Positions 8,305-16,200 of a stretch of DNA of 64,000 nt are shown here, one piece after another (position 1 is the stretch's first letter; every line of letters begins with the position of its first letter). The notes beneath the pieces were generated by a model that saw nothing but the letters and a program-made list of their open reading frames with translations, made no database searches and was not told where the DNA came from. The stretch is from Actinacidiphila paucisporea (GTDB lineage Bacteria > Actinomycetota > Actinomycetes > Streptomycetales > Streptomycetaceae). The position numbers and the translations under genes are program-made. The stretch covers positions 62,001 to 126,000 of the forward strand of contig NZ_FRBI01000010.1 in assembly GCF_900142575.1 (NCBI RefSeq), given 5' to 3'.

Positions 8305-9450
8305 CTACGCGCGGTCCCGGGTGTTCAGCCGGACCGCCTGGCGGGTCAGGTGGGTGCGTTCGGCCAGGCTCGGGGCCTTGTGGGCCGCCTCCACGTACAA
8401 GCCGGCGGCCGTCGACAGGTCGCCGGCCCGCTCGTGGAGATACGCGGCTGCCGCCGTGCGGCGCGGGACCGACTCCGGAACGGCCGCGAGGGCCGCGAGA
8501 CCCGCGCGCGGCCCGTCCGCCTCGCCGACGGCCACCGCCCGGTTGAGCCGGACCACCGGGCTGTCGGTGAGGCGTACCAGCTCGTCGTACCACTCCACGA
8601 TCTGCACCCAGTCGGTCTCCGCCGCGGTGAGCGCGTCCGCGTGCAGCGCCGCGATGGCGGCCTGGGCCTGGTATTCGCCCAGCCGGTCGCGGGCGAGGGC
8701 CGTCTGGAGGACCGATACGCCCTCGGTGATCATCCCGGTGTCCCACCGGCCGCGGTCCTGCTCCGCCAGCGGTACGAGGCTGCCGTCCGGTGCGGTGCGG
8801 GTGGCGTGGCGGGCGTGGTGGAGCAGCATGAGGGCGAGCAGGCCCGCCACCTCGGGATGGTCGATCGCCGCGAAGAGCCGGCGGGTCAGCCGGATCGCCT
8901 CGGCGGCGAGGTCGACGTCGCCGGAGTAGCCCTCGTTGAAGACCAGGTAGAGGACGCGCAGCACGGTGGCGACGTCGCCGGGCTGGTCGAACCGCACGCC
9001 CGAGACGGTGCGCTTCGCGCGGCTGATGCGCTGCGCCATGGTCGCCTCGGGTACGAGGTACGCCTGGGCGATCTGGCGGGTGGTCAGCCCGCCGACGGCG
9101 CGCAGCGTGAGCGCGACCGCCGACGACGGCGTCAGCGAGGGGTGGGCGCACAGGAAGTAGAGCTGGAGCGTGTCGTCCACGGAGGGCGCCGGGCCGGGCG
9201 GCGGCTCCTCCTCGACGCGGTCCTCGCGCCGGCGGCGGGCCGTGTCCGCCCGCGCGGCGTCGAGGAAGCGCCGCCAGGCCACGGTGACCAGCCAGCCCTT
9301 CGGGTCGCGCGGGGGCTCCGCGGGCCACACGCGTATCGCCTCCACCAGGGCGTCCTGGACGGCGTCCTCGGCCGCCGCGAAGTCGGCTCCGCGGCGGACG
9401 AGGATGCCGAGCACGCTCGGCGTGAGGCTCCTGAGGAGGACCTCGTTCAC
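8305..9450 (-). CDS. ECF42-type RNA polymerase sigma factor with C-terminal extension
   Basis: A 381-aa sigma factor. Region 2 includes ILVRRGADFAAAEDAVQDALVEA and the promoter-melting stretch PRDPKGWLVTVAWRRFLD; region 4 includes LTTRQIAQAYLVPEATMAQR. A long helical C-terminal extension follows (DUF6596-like and TPR-like, residues about 190-381). This layout defines the ECF42 group, which is encoded with a DGPF protein and needs its C-terminal extension for activity; no classical anti-sigma is expected. GTG 9450 overlaps the TGA of the DGPF gene (GTGA), showing coupling. Such sigma factors often act on their own DGPF-type gene. Confidence 0.92.
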   Translation of the reverse strand: MNEVLLRSLTPSVLGILVRRGADFAAAEDAVQDALVEAIRVWPAEPPRDPKGWLVTVAWRRFLDAARADTARRRREDRVEEEPPPGPAPSVDDTLQLYFLCAHPSLTPSSAVALTLRAVGGLTTRQIAQAYLVPEATMAQRISRAKRTVSGVRFDQPGDVATVLRVLYLVFNEGYSGDVDLAAEAIRLTRRLFAAIDHPEVAGLLALMLLHHARHATRTAPDGSLVPLAEQDRGRWDTGMITEGVSVLQTALARDRLGEYQAQAAIAALHADALTAAETDWVQIVEWYDELVRLTDSPVVRLNRAVAVGEADGPRAGLAALAAVPESVPRRTAAAAYLHERAGDLSTAAGLYVEAAHKAPSLAERTHLTRQAVRLNTRDRA

Positions 9451-9866
9451 GGGTGGTGGCACTCCGTGACGTTGTGCGACGCGGTCAGGAACGGGCGCAG
9501 CTCCAGCCACTCGTGGATCGGCTTCCCGCCCGCCCCCGGGGCGGCCGACAGCTCGCCGGCCAGCTCGACGGCACGCTCGTACGTGTCCACGTCGATCACC
9601 ATCCAGCCGGCGATGAGGTCCTTGCTCTCCGCGAACGGCCCGTCGGTGACCGGGGGGCGGCCCTCGCCGTCGTACCGCACGAACGTCCCCTCCGGGGACA
9701 GCGCCTGCCCGTCGACGTACTCGCCGGTCTTCTCCAGGCGGCCCGCGAAGTCGTTCATGTACGCGATGTGCGCGGTGATCTCCTCCTGCGTCCACTGGTC
9801 CATGGGGACGTCGTTGACCGCGGACGGGGCGCCTCGGTAGTGCTTCAGCAGCAGGTACTTGGCCAT
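9447..9866 (-). CDS. YCII/DGPF-domain protein paired with the ECF sigma
   Basis: A 139-aa YCII-fold protein beginning MAKYLLLKHYRG, with the DGPF motif at residues 75-78 inside PPVTDGPFAESKDLIAGW. The proteins are small ferredoxin-like domains with an unknown ligand or enzyme activity; their genes are standard partners and targets of ECF42 sigma factors. GAGGAGAG lies just upstream of ATG 9866. The 297 bases between this start and the M56 gene contain the promoter region of this operon and two copies of a hairpin repeat. Confidence 0.9.
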   Translation of the reverse strand: MAKYLLLKHYRGAPSAVNDVPMDQWTQEEITAHIAYMNDFAGRLEKTGEYVDGQALSPEGTFVRYDGEGRPPVTDGPFAESKDLIAGWMVIDVDTYERAVELAGELSAAPGAGGKPIHEWLELRPFLTASHNVTECHHP

Positions 9867-10060
9867 CGTGGTTCTCTCCTCGGTGCGCTTGCGGCCCATT
9901 GTGGCCGCGTTCATCCCGGGGACGGAGCCGGGCGCCGCTTCTCGACATCGCGGCGCGAAAAATCTTTTTCCCGCCGCCGGGCGGGGGGCGGCCCCCGGTC
10001 CGGGGGGCGATGCGGGACGGGGAGCCACCTGGGGGCCGTGGCGGACCGCGCCGGCGTCGG

Positions 10061-10155
10061 GGCTGGGCGCGCGGTTCCTCGCGCCCCTATAAGCCGCCGT
10101 CCTGGGAGCGGGCAGCCCCTTGTGGCATGGCTGGGCGCGCGGTTCCCCGCGCCCC
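10061..10155. repeat. Two copies of a GGGCGCGCGGTTCC(C/T)CGCGCCC hairpin repeat
   Basis: A 27-base element, starting ggctgggcgcgcggttcc, occurs at 10061-10088 and 10129-10155 with one T/C difference. Each copy can fold into a GC-rich hairpin (gggcgcg with cgcgccc). They sit just after the M56 gene stop on the minus strand and may act as terminators. I have the impression that similar elements recur between Streptomyces genes, but I could not check this. Confidence 0.7.
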
Positions 10156-10163
10156 GCGGGGGG

Positions 10164-11075
10164 CTATTCGGATTGGGCCGATTCGATGGAGCCGTGGAAG
10201 TCGTCGGCGGCATCTAGGGCGCAGCCGGCGGAGAGGGTCAGGCAGCAGGCCAGGGCGACGGCTACTGCGCGGGGGGCGCGGGAGGGGTGGGGGCGGGTGA
10301 GGAGGGCCGCTACGCGGCGGGGGACCGGGCCGGTGGTCGCGGAGAGGGCCGCGAGGGGGCGGGGGGTCGTCGGGCGGGCCGCCAGGGCCGCGCGGCCGAT
10401 CGCGCGGGCGGCCACGCGGCGGTCGCCGACCGCGCTGGCGGCGGACTCGTCGGCGCAGCGTTCGAGGGCGTAGGAGAGCGGGGCTCGCAGAATCCGCAGG
10501 GCCGGGTGGGCGGCGCAGGACAGGGCGAGGGCGGTGAGGAAGAGGTGGTGGCGGCCGGTGAGGTGGGCGCGCTCGTGGGCGAGCAGCACCTCGCGTTCGG
10601 CCGGGTCGAGCGCCCTGAGCATCCCGGTGGTGACGACGATCCGCCCGGGCCGCCCGGGGAGGGCGTACGCGTCGGGCCCCTCGTCGTCCAGGACGGTGAG
10701 GTCGCCGGCCGCAGCTCCTGAGGCGGCGGCGGCGCGGCGGGCGCGGGCGGCGAGCACGACGCGCTGGCGTGACGTACGCAGCAGGGCGGCGCCGACCGCG
10801 GCCAGCAGCACCGCGGCGACGCAGGCGGCCGGCACCGTGACCTGGTCGCCGACGATCGGCAGGACGAGGTCGCCGAGCGCGGCCACCGGGGGCAGCCGCA
10901 GCGCGCCGGCCCCGGCGAGCAGCGCCAGCGCGGCCGTGCTGCACGCGGCCAGCGCGACCGCGGAGCCGGCCAGCAGCCAGGCCGCGGCGCGCGGCGCCAG
11001 CGCCTCGGCGAGGTGCTTCGCGGCGGGTGCGGCAAAGAGGGGGAGGAGGAGCGGGACCCACACCGCGTAGATCAC
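10164..11075 (-). CDS. M56-family membrane metallopeptidase (BlaR1/MecR1-like)
   Basis: A 303-aa membrane protein with about four helices (residues 5-25, 35-60, 78-100 and a C-terminal one near 270-288). The zinc-peptidase motif HERAH is at 167-171, inside VLLAHERAHLTGRHH. M56 peptidases resemble the sensor BlaR1; they cleave a BlaI-type repressor, but most Streptomyces copies have no penicillin-sensor domain, and neither does this one. GTG/ATG 11075 overlaps the BlaI stop by four bases, so repressor and peptidase are made together. The C-terminus (CLTLSAGCALDA) looks like a lipobox-like helix end but is internal. Confidence 0.9.
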   Translation of the reverse strand: MIYAVWVPLLLPLFAAPAAKHLAEALAPRAAAWLLAGSAVALAACSTAALALLAGAGALRLPPVAALGDLVLPIVGDQVTVPAACVAAVLLAAVGAALLRTSRQRVVLAARARRAAAASGAAAGDLTVLDDEGPDAYALPGRPGRIVVTTGMLRALDPAEREVLLAHERAHLTGRHHLFLTALALSCAAHPALRILRAPLSYALERCADESAASAVGDRRVAARAIGRAALAARPTTPRPLAALSATTGPVPRRVAALLTRPHPSRAPRAVAVALACCLTLSAGCALDAADDFHGSIESAQSE

Positions 11076-11599
11076 GAGCCCTCACCTCCGGGGCGGGCGG
11101 CACCGGCATCCCCACCGCCGACCGCGCGATCGACCCGCGCACCGGCGTCCGCGCCGGCGGCGTCCGCCGCGGCAGGCAGGGAGGAGGAGCCGCCCGGCTC
11201 CTCCTCCCCCGGCACCTGCGCGAGCAGCTGCCGCAGCAGCCGCTCGTCGTCCGGGTCCAGCTCGGAGACGAAGCGGGCCAGGACCCTGCCGCGCAGGCCG
11301 TCCGCCGATTTGTCCAGCTCCGTGCGCATGCGGCGGGCGGCGAGACCGGGCGGGTCCTGGGCGGGGAGGTAGGCGTAGCCGCGGCCGGCGCGGGTGCGGC
11401 TCACGGAACCCTTGTCGTAAAGGCGGGCGAGGATCGTGGTGACCGTGGTGCGTGCGAGGTCGGCGCCGAGGGCGGCGACCAGGTCCCGCTGGACGTCGGC
11501 GGGGGTGAGCGCTCGTCCGTCCGCCGCCCAGAGCGCGGCGAGCACGCTCGCTTCCAGCTCACCCGAAGGGCGGCGGGCCGACGCATCGGCATCCTGCAT
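11072..11599 (-). CDS. BlaI/MecI/CopY-type transcriptional repressor
   Basis: A 175-aa winged-helix repressor. The DNA-binding part covers about residues 12-85 (SGELEASVLAALWAADGRAL, TTVTTILARLYDKGSVSR), followed by a dimerisation region and an extra Pro/Ala/Glu-rich tail of about 45 residues not found in the core family. It should repress its own operon until cleaved or released by the M56 peptidase next to it. Two perfect dyads at 11624-11660, between this gene and the divergent DedA gene, are the likely operators. They suggest that it also controls DedA/PAP2. Confidence 0.92.
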   Translation of the reverse strand: MQDADASARRPSGELEASVLAALWAADGRALTPADVQRDLVAALGADLARTTVTTILARLYDKGSVSRTRAGRGYAYLPAQDPPGLAARRMRTELDKSADGLRGRVLARFVSELDPDDERLLRQLLAQVPGEEEPGGSSSLPAAADAAGADAGARVDRAVGGGDAGAARPGGEGS

Positions 11600-11623
11600 G
11601 GAATCGCTCCTTCCCGCTCGTTC

Positions 11624-11660
11624 GTCTACAGTTCGTAGACCGACTACATGACTGTAGTCG
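11624..11660. promoter_or_regulatory. Paired BlaI-type operators between blaI-like and dedA-like genes
   Basis: Two adjoining perfect dyads: gtctac/gtagac (11624-11640, 5-base centre) and cgactaca/tgtagtcg (11641-11660, 4-base centre). Both contain the TACA/TGTA-like halves known for BlaI/MecI repressors. They lie 25 bases upstream of the repressor start and 55 bases upstream of the DedA start, so one protein could control both directions. Confidence 0.8.
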
Positions 11661-11714
11661 GAGGAGTGCCGCACCGCGCTCCCCCCGGACCCATTATGGG
11701 AGGGCCCCACCGCC

Positions 11715-12380
11715 ATGCCCCTGCCCGTCCTGAACGAGGCCGTGAACGTACTCGACGCGACCTCGTTGCTGTCCTCCTTCGGAGCCGTCGGCATCGCCGT
11801 CATCATGTTCGCCGAAACCGGCCTGCTCATCGGCTTCTTCCTGCCCGGCGACTCCCTGCTGTTCACCGCGGGCCTGCTCAGCGTGTCCGGCGCCTCCGAT
11901 GTGGTGCATCTCTCGCTGTGGCAGGTGCTCGTCGCCTCGGTCGCCGGCGCGCTGCTCGGGGCGCAGACCGGTTACGTCATCGGGCGGCGCGGCGGCCCCG
12001 CCCTGCTGGCCAGAACCAGGAGCAAAAAGATCCACCAGGGCACGGAACGCGCCGCCGAGCTGCTGGAACGGTACGGCCACGCCAAGGCCGTCGTCCTGGC
12101 CCGCTTCGTCCCCGTGGTCCGCACCGTGCTGAACCCGCTGGCCGGCGCGCTCGGCGTGCCCGCGCGCACCTTCGCCCTGTGGCAGATCGCCGGCGGTACC
12201 GTGTGGAGCGTCGGGCTCGTCCTGGCCGGCTACGGCCTCGGCTCGTCCATCCCGCACGTCGACACGTACCTGCTGCCGATCGTCGCCGTCATCATCGTGG
12301 TGTCGCTGGCCCCGCTGGCCCTCGAAGTCGTACGCAGCCGCCGCCGCGCCTCGGCCGCCGACTCCCCGGAGGGCATGTGA
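11715..12380 (+). CDS. DedA-family membrane protein
   Basis: A 221-aa polytopic protein with the DedA/VTT signatures: FAETGLLIGFFLPGDSLLF near residues 32-50, GYVIGRRGG, and the reentrant-loop motif RFVPVVRTVLNPLAGALGVP near 127-146. DedA proteins are half-time lipid-carrier flippases, e.g. for undecaprenyl phosphate or phosphatidylethanolamine, needed for envelope homeostasis. The last base of the stop overlaps the next gene's GTG (GTGA), pairing it with a PAP2 phosphatase. A combination of lipid-carrier flipping and dephosphorylation under a BlaI repressor makes sense as an envelope-stress response. Confidence 0.92.
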   Translation: MPLPVLNEAVNVLDATSLLSSFGAVGIAVIMFAETGLLIGFFLPGDSLLFTAGLLSVSGASDVVHLSLWQVLVASVAGALLGAQTGYVIGRRGGPALLARTRSKKIHQGTERAAELLERYGHAKAVVLARFVPVVRTVLNPLAGALGVPARTFALWQIAGGTVWSVGLVLAGYGLGSSIPHVDTYLLPIVAVIIVVSLAPLALEVVRSRRRASAADSPEGM

Positions 12381-12973
12381 CCTCGCAGTTCGACGCGGGC
12401 CTCTACCGCTGGGTCACCGACCTCGCCCAGCGCACCCCGCAGCCCCTCGACGACGCCGTCCGCTTCTTCAGCGACTACGGGCTCGGCGTCTTCGCCGTCA
12501 TGATGCTCGCGGTGTGGTGGCGGGCCCGGTCCGCGGACGCCGCGCGGATGGCCGCGGCGCTGTGCGTACCGCTCATCGTCGTCGCCGTCTACCTCGTCAA
12601 CGACGTCGTGAAGTCGGCCTTCGCCGAGCAGCGGCCGTGCCGGACGCTGCACACGGTGACCGTCGAGGCGTGCCCACCGCTGGGCGACTACGCCTTCCCG
12701 AGCAACCACTCCGCCATCGCCGCGGCCGCGGCGGTCGCGCTGCTGCTGGCCTCGCGGCGTACCGGTCTCTACGCCCTGCCGCTCGCGCTGCTCATGGGGA
12801 TCTCCCGGGTGTGGATCGGGGTGCACTACCCGCACGACGTGCTGGTCGCACTGGTGCTCGGCGCCCTCGTCGCCTGGCCGCTGGCGCTCGCCTCGCGGCG
12901 GGCCGCACCGGTGGTGGTGCGCCTGCGCGAGACGAAATTCAGGGCGCTGGTGAGCAGCGCCACGACAGCGTGA
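12377..12973 (+). CDS. PAP2-superfamily phosphatase
   Basis: A 198-aa membrane phosphatase with all three catalytic motifs: KSAFAEQRP (KX6RP), PSNHSA (PSGH variant) and SRVWIGVHYPHD (SRX5HX3D). Enzymes of this group dephosphorylate undecaprenyl pyrophosphate or other lipid phosphates on the outer face of the membrane. GTG 12377 overlaps the DedA stop, so the pair is translationally coupled. A PSNH instead of PSGH is seen in many bacterial members. The DedA plus PAP2 combination points to carrier-lipid recycling. Confidence 0.92.
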   Translation: MTSQFDAGLYRWVTDLAQRTPQPLDDAVRFFSDYGLGVFAVMMLAVWWRARSADAARMAAALCVPLIVVAVYLVNDVVKSAFAEQRPCRTLHTVTVEACPPLGDYAFPSNHSAIAAAAAVALLLASRRTGLYALPLALLMGISRVWIGVHYPHDVLVALVLGALVAWPLALASRRAAPVVVRLRETKFRALVSSATTA

Positions 12974-12976
12974 GGG

Positions 12977-12998
12977 CCGGGGGGTGGCGGCCCCCCGG
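12977..12998 (+). terminator. GC hairpin after the PAP2 gene
   Basis: An 8-bp stem ccgggggg/ccccccgg (12977-12984 with 12991-12998) with a 6-base loop begins three bases after the stop. The stretch 12999-13272 between the convergent PAP2 and AAA+ genes shows no gene that I can support. Confidence 0.65.
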
Positions 12999-13272
12999 AG
13001 CTGTGCCGGCTCGGTGGGCCGCGTCCGCGTGAGCCGTGTCCGCTCGGCGGGCCGCGCCTGCTCAGCAAGGCGGGTCCGCCGGAGCCGCCGGCGGCCTTCA
13101 CGGGCAGCACTTCGGCGGCGTCGGCGGACGACTCCCACGCGCCCGACCGGACCTGCGAGGTCACCGGGCCCCGAAACGGCCATGCCATGAGGGTCCCTCG
13201 GGCGGACGACCGCCCGGTGGTCGCCGGGGGTGGGTCACGTGAAGCCGGGGCGTCGCGCGGGTCCCCCCGCGC

Positions 13273-16200
13273 CTACCCGAGGGTGGCGCGGAGGGCGGCG
13301 AGGCGGTGGAGTGCGGCGCCCGCGCCGGAGGCGAGGGTGTGGGCCTCGGCGCGGTAGTGGTCGGTGATCAGCGCGTCGACGTCCGCGGGCGTCAGTGACG
13401 GGTGGAGGCGGCCGGTCAGGCGGGCCATGTCGCGGTAGGACCCCTGGAGCAGGAACGGCTCGCCCCCCTCGGAAGCGGCCGCGATATAGGCCGCGTTGAC
13501 GGCGAGCAGCACGCCCCGCACGTGCAGCGCCTGCCGCAGCACCGCCACGATCGCGGCCGACTCGCCCGGCTCGTAGGGGTACGTGAGCGCGTCCGCGCGG
13601 GCCGTCGGGTCGCCGGCGGCGAGGCGGAGCAGCAGCTCCAGGTCGGCGCGTTCCCGGCCCGCGAGGGGGGCCAGCACCGGGTTCGCGGTGAGCGCGTTCT
13701 CGACGTAGCTCAGCGCGAAGACGTCCTCGCGGCCGGTCAGGACGTCGCCCAGGTTCCAGACGTCGGCGCGGTTGGCGAGCATGTCGGGCACGCGGAAGAG
13801 CCGCCCGGACTCGGTGTAGGGGTTGCCGGACATGCAGACGGCGAACCGCTTCCCGCGCAGCGCGTACGTGCCGCCCGCGCCCTCGATGCGGCGCTGCGCG
13901 TCGCACAACGGGATGAACTTCTGGAGCAGTTCGGGCGAGGTGTGCTGGATGTCGTCCAGGTGCAGCAGGACGTTGGAGCCGAGCGACAGCGCGAAGTCGA
14001 GCTTCTCGACCTCGCGCCGGGCGGTGGCGTCCGGGGCGCGCTCCGGGTCGAGCGAGGTCGTGCCGGTGCCGAGCGCCGGGCCCGAGACGGTGACCAGGGC
14101 GAGCCCGAGGCGGGCGGCGACGTATTCGACCAGCGTCGTCTTGCCGTACCCGGGCGGCGACAGCAGCATCAGCAGGCCGCCGGCGGTGCCGAACTGCTTG
14201 GCGAGGCTGTCGCCGACCAGCGGGAGGTAGACCTCGTCCAGCAGCCGGTTGCGCACGAAGCCGGTGAGCGGGCGCGGGCGGTACGCGGCGAGGCCGAGCC
14301 GTTCGCCCTCGGCGGCGACGACGGCGGTGCGGTGGCGCTGGTACGCGCGGTAGGCGGGCACCTCGTCGGTGCGGAAGCGCCGTACCCGGGTGAGCAGATC
14401 GTCCAGCCGGACGGTCAACCGGCCCCGCGCGACCCGCGGATGCGCGCCGAGCAGGCCGTCGACGGTCACCTCGGCCGGCCCGCCGGCCGCATAGCGTACG
14501 GCGTCCGCGCCGCACACCAGCGCGGCCGCCGCCTCCAGGTGGTCCCCGTGCACCCCGGCGAACGGCCCGAGCCACCCCAGCGCCAGCTGCCATCGCGCGG
14601 CCAGGTTCCCCCCGAGCGCGTCCAGGTCCCCGAGCACCTCCTTGTACGGCACCCCCTCGATCCCTCCGAGCGCCGCCGCGAACCGCCACCCGACGTCCCC
14701 GGCGGCCTGCCCGGCCACGAAGCCGGGCTGCTCGGCGGCGAGTTCGGCCACCAGGTACTCCCCGACGAGCCCCTCCCCGAATGCGACCCCGCCGAGCCCG
14801 GCGGCCCGCAGGAAGTCCGCCGCGGCGCCCCCGATCTCCGCGCCCAGCGCGTCCAGCGCCGTACCGGTCGGCAGCCCGGCGCCGGCCCCTGCCGCACCGG
14901 AACCGGCGGGCAGGGCCGCGCCGAAGGCCGCCGCGCGCGTGAGCGACCGCGCCCTGGTCGCCCAGCCCGCGCGCCCGGCCGGGTCGGTCCCGTGCGTCCA
15001 GAACAGCTGCGCGGCCGCCCGCACCCCCGGCGGATACCGCAACAGCCCGGCGCCCGGGGCGAGCCCCGCGAGGGCGCGCAGCAGCAACTCGGCGTCGTGG
15101 TCGTGCACCCCGCGCTGATATCCCTCGTCCACCCGCCCGGCGGCGGCCTCCCGCACCACTTCCCCGAGATCCGCGGAGGTCCCGGGGGCCGCCTGGGCGC
15201 CCGGCATCGGTATCGACCTCGGCATCGTGTCGAGGAGCAGGGTCGCCGCCAGGTACTCCGACCGGTAGAGGTCCGGTGTCTCGGAAACCAGGGGGCGGGT
15301 CCAGAAGCGGCGGGTCGCCGCGAAGTCCGGATCACCCACCGGCGCCAGGTAGTCCGTGCCGGTGATCGTGAAGGCGAGGGCGTCGCCGTGGGGGACGAGG
15401 GCCAGCTCGAAGGGCTGGGTGTTGACCGGGAAGCGGTGGCGGCCCAGGCGCAGCGTGGTGCCGTCGTCCTCGTAGAGGTCCTGGCGGTCGCGGAGGGTGC
15501 GGGCGGTGTCCTGGCGGGCGGCGGCGAGGGCCGCGGCCAGTTCCGCGGCGCGGGCCGGGTCGCCGAGCGTGCGCAGTTCCGCTGCGATGCGGCGGTGTTC
15601 CGCCGCCATCGGGTCGGCGGCGAAGTACGTGTTGACGTCGTCCGCCGAGGTCAGTGAGGCCGCGCGGCGGCGGATGCCGTCGAGGATGCGGTCGGCGGAG
15701 GCGGCCAGGCGGGCGGCGCGGCGGGCGCGGTCGTCGGCGAGGGACTGCCTGCGGGCGGTGAGGGCCTGCTGGATCTCGTCGCGGCGTTCGGCGAGGGCGG
15801 CGAGGCGGTCGGGGTCGGTCGCGAAGCGGGTGGTGAGGTTCTCGACCTGGACCAGCAGGCGGCCCAGGTGCAGGTCGCACGCCTCCGGGGTGTCCGCGGC
15901 GGCCAGCGCGCCGCTGACGCTCTGCGCCAGCAGGGCGCTCTCCGCGGCGAATTCGGCCGCGGACTCGGCGGCGAGCAGGGCGCGCCGCCGCGCGTCGAGC
16001 ACCGCGCGGGCCTGGTTGACCGCGCCGAGGACGTCGGCGGCCGAGGCGAGGATGCGGGTGCGTACGGTCGCGTCGGTGATCTCCAGGGTGACGGCCGTCT
16101 CGGTGACGGTGGCGAGGCCGCCGGCCAACTCGTCCAGGCCGGCGGCCACCGCGTCGCCGTCCGCCGCGGTCTGCAACGCGGCGGCGGAGGAGGCCAGTTC

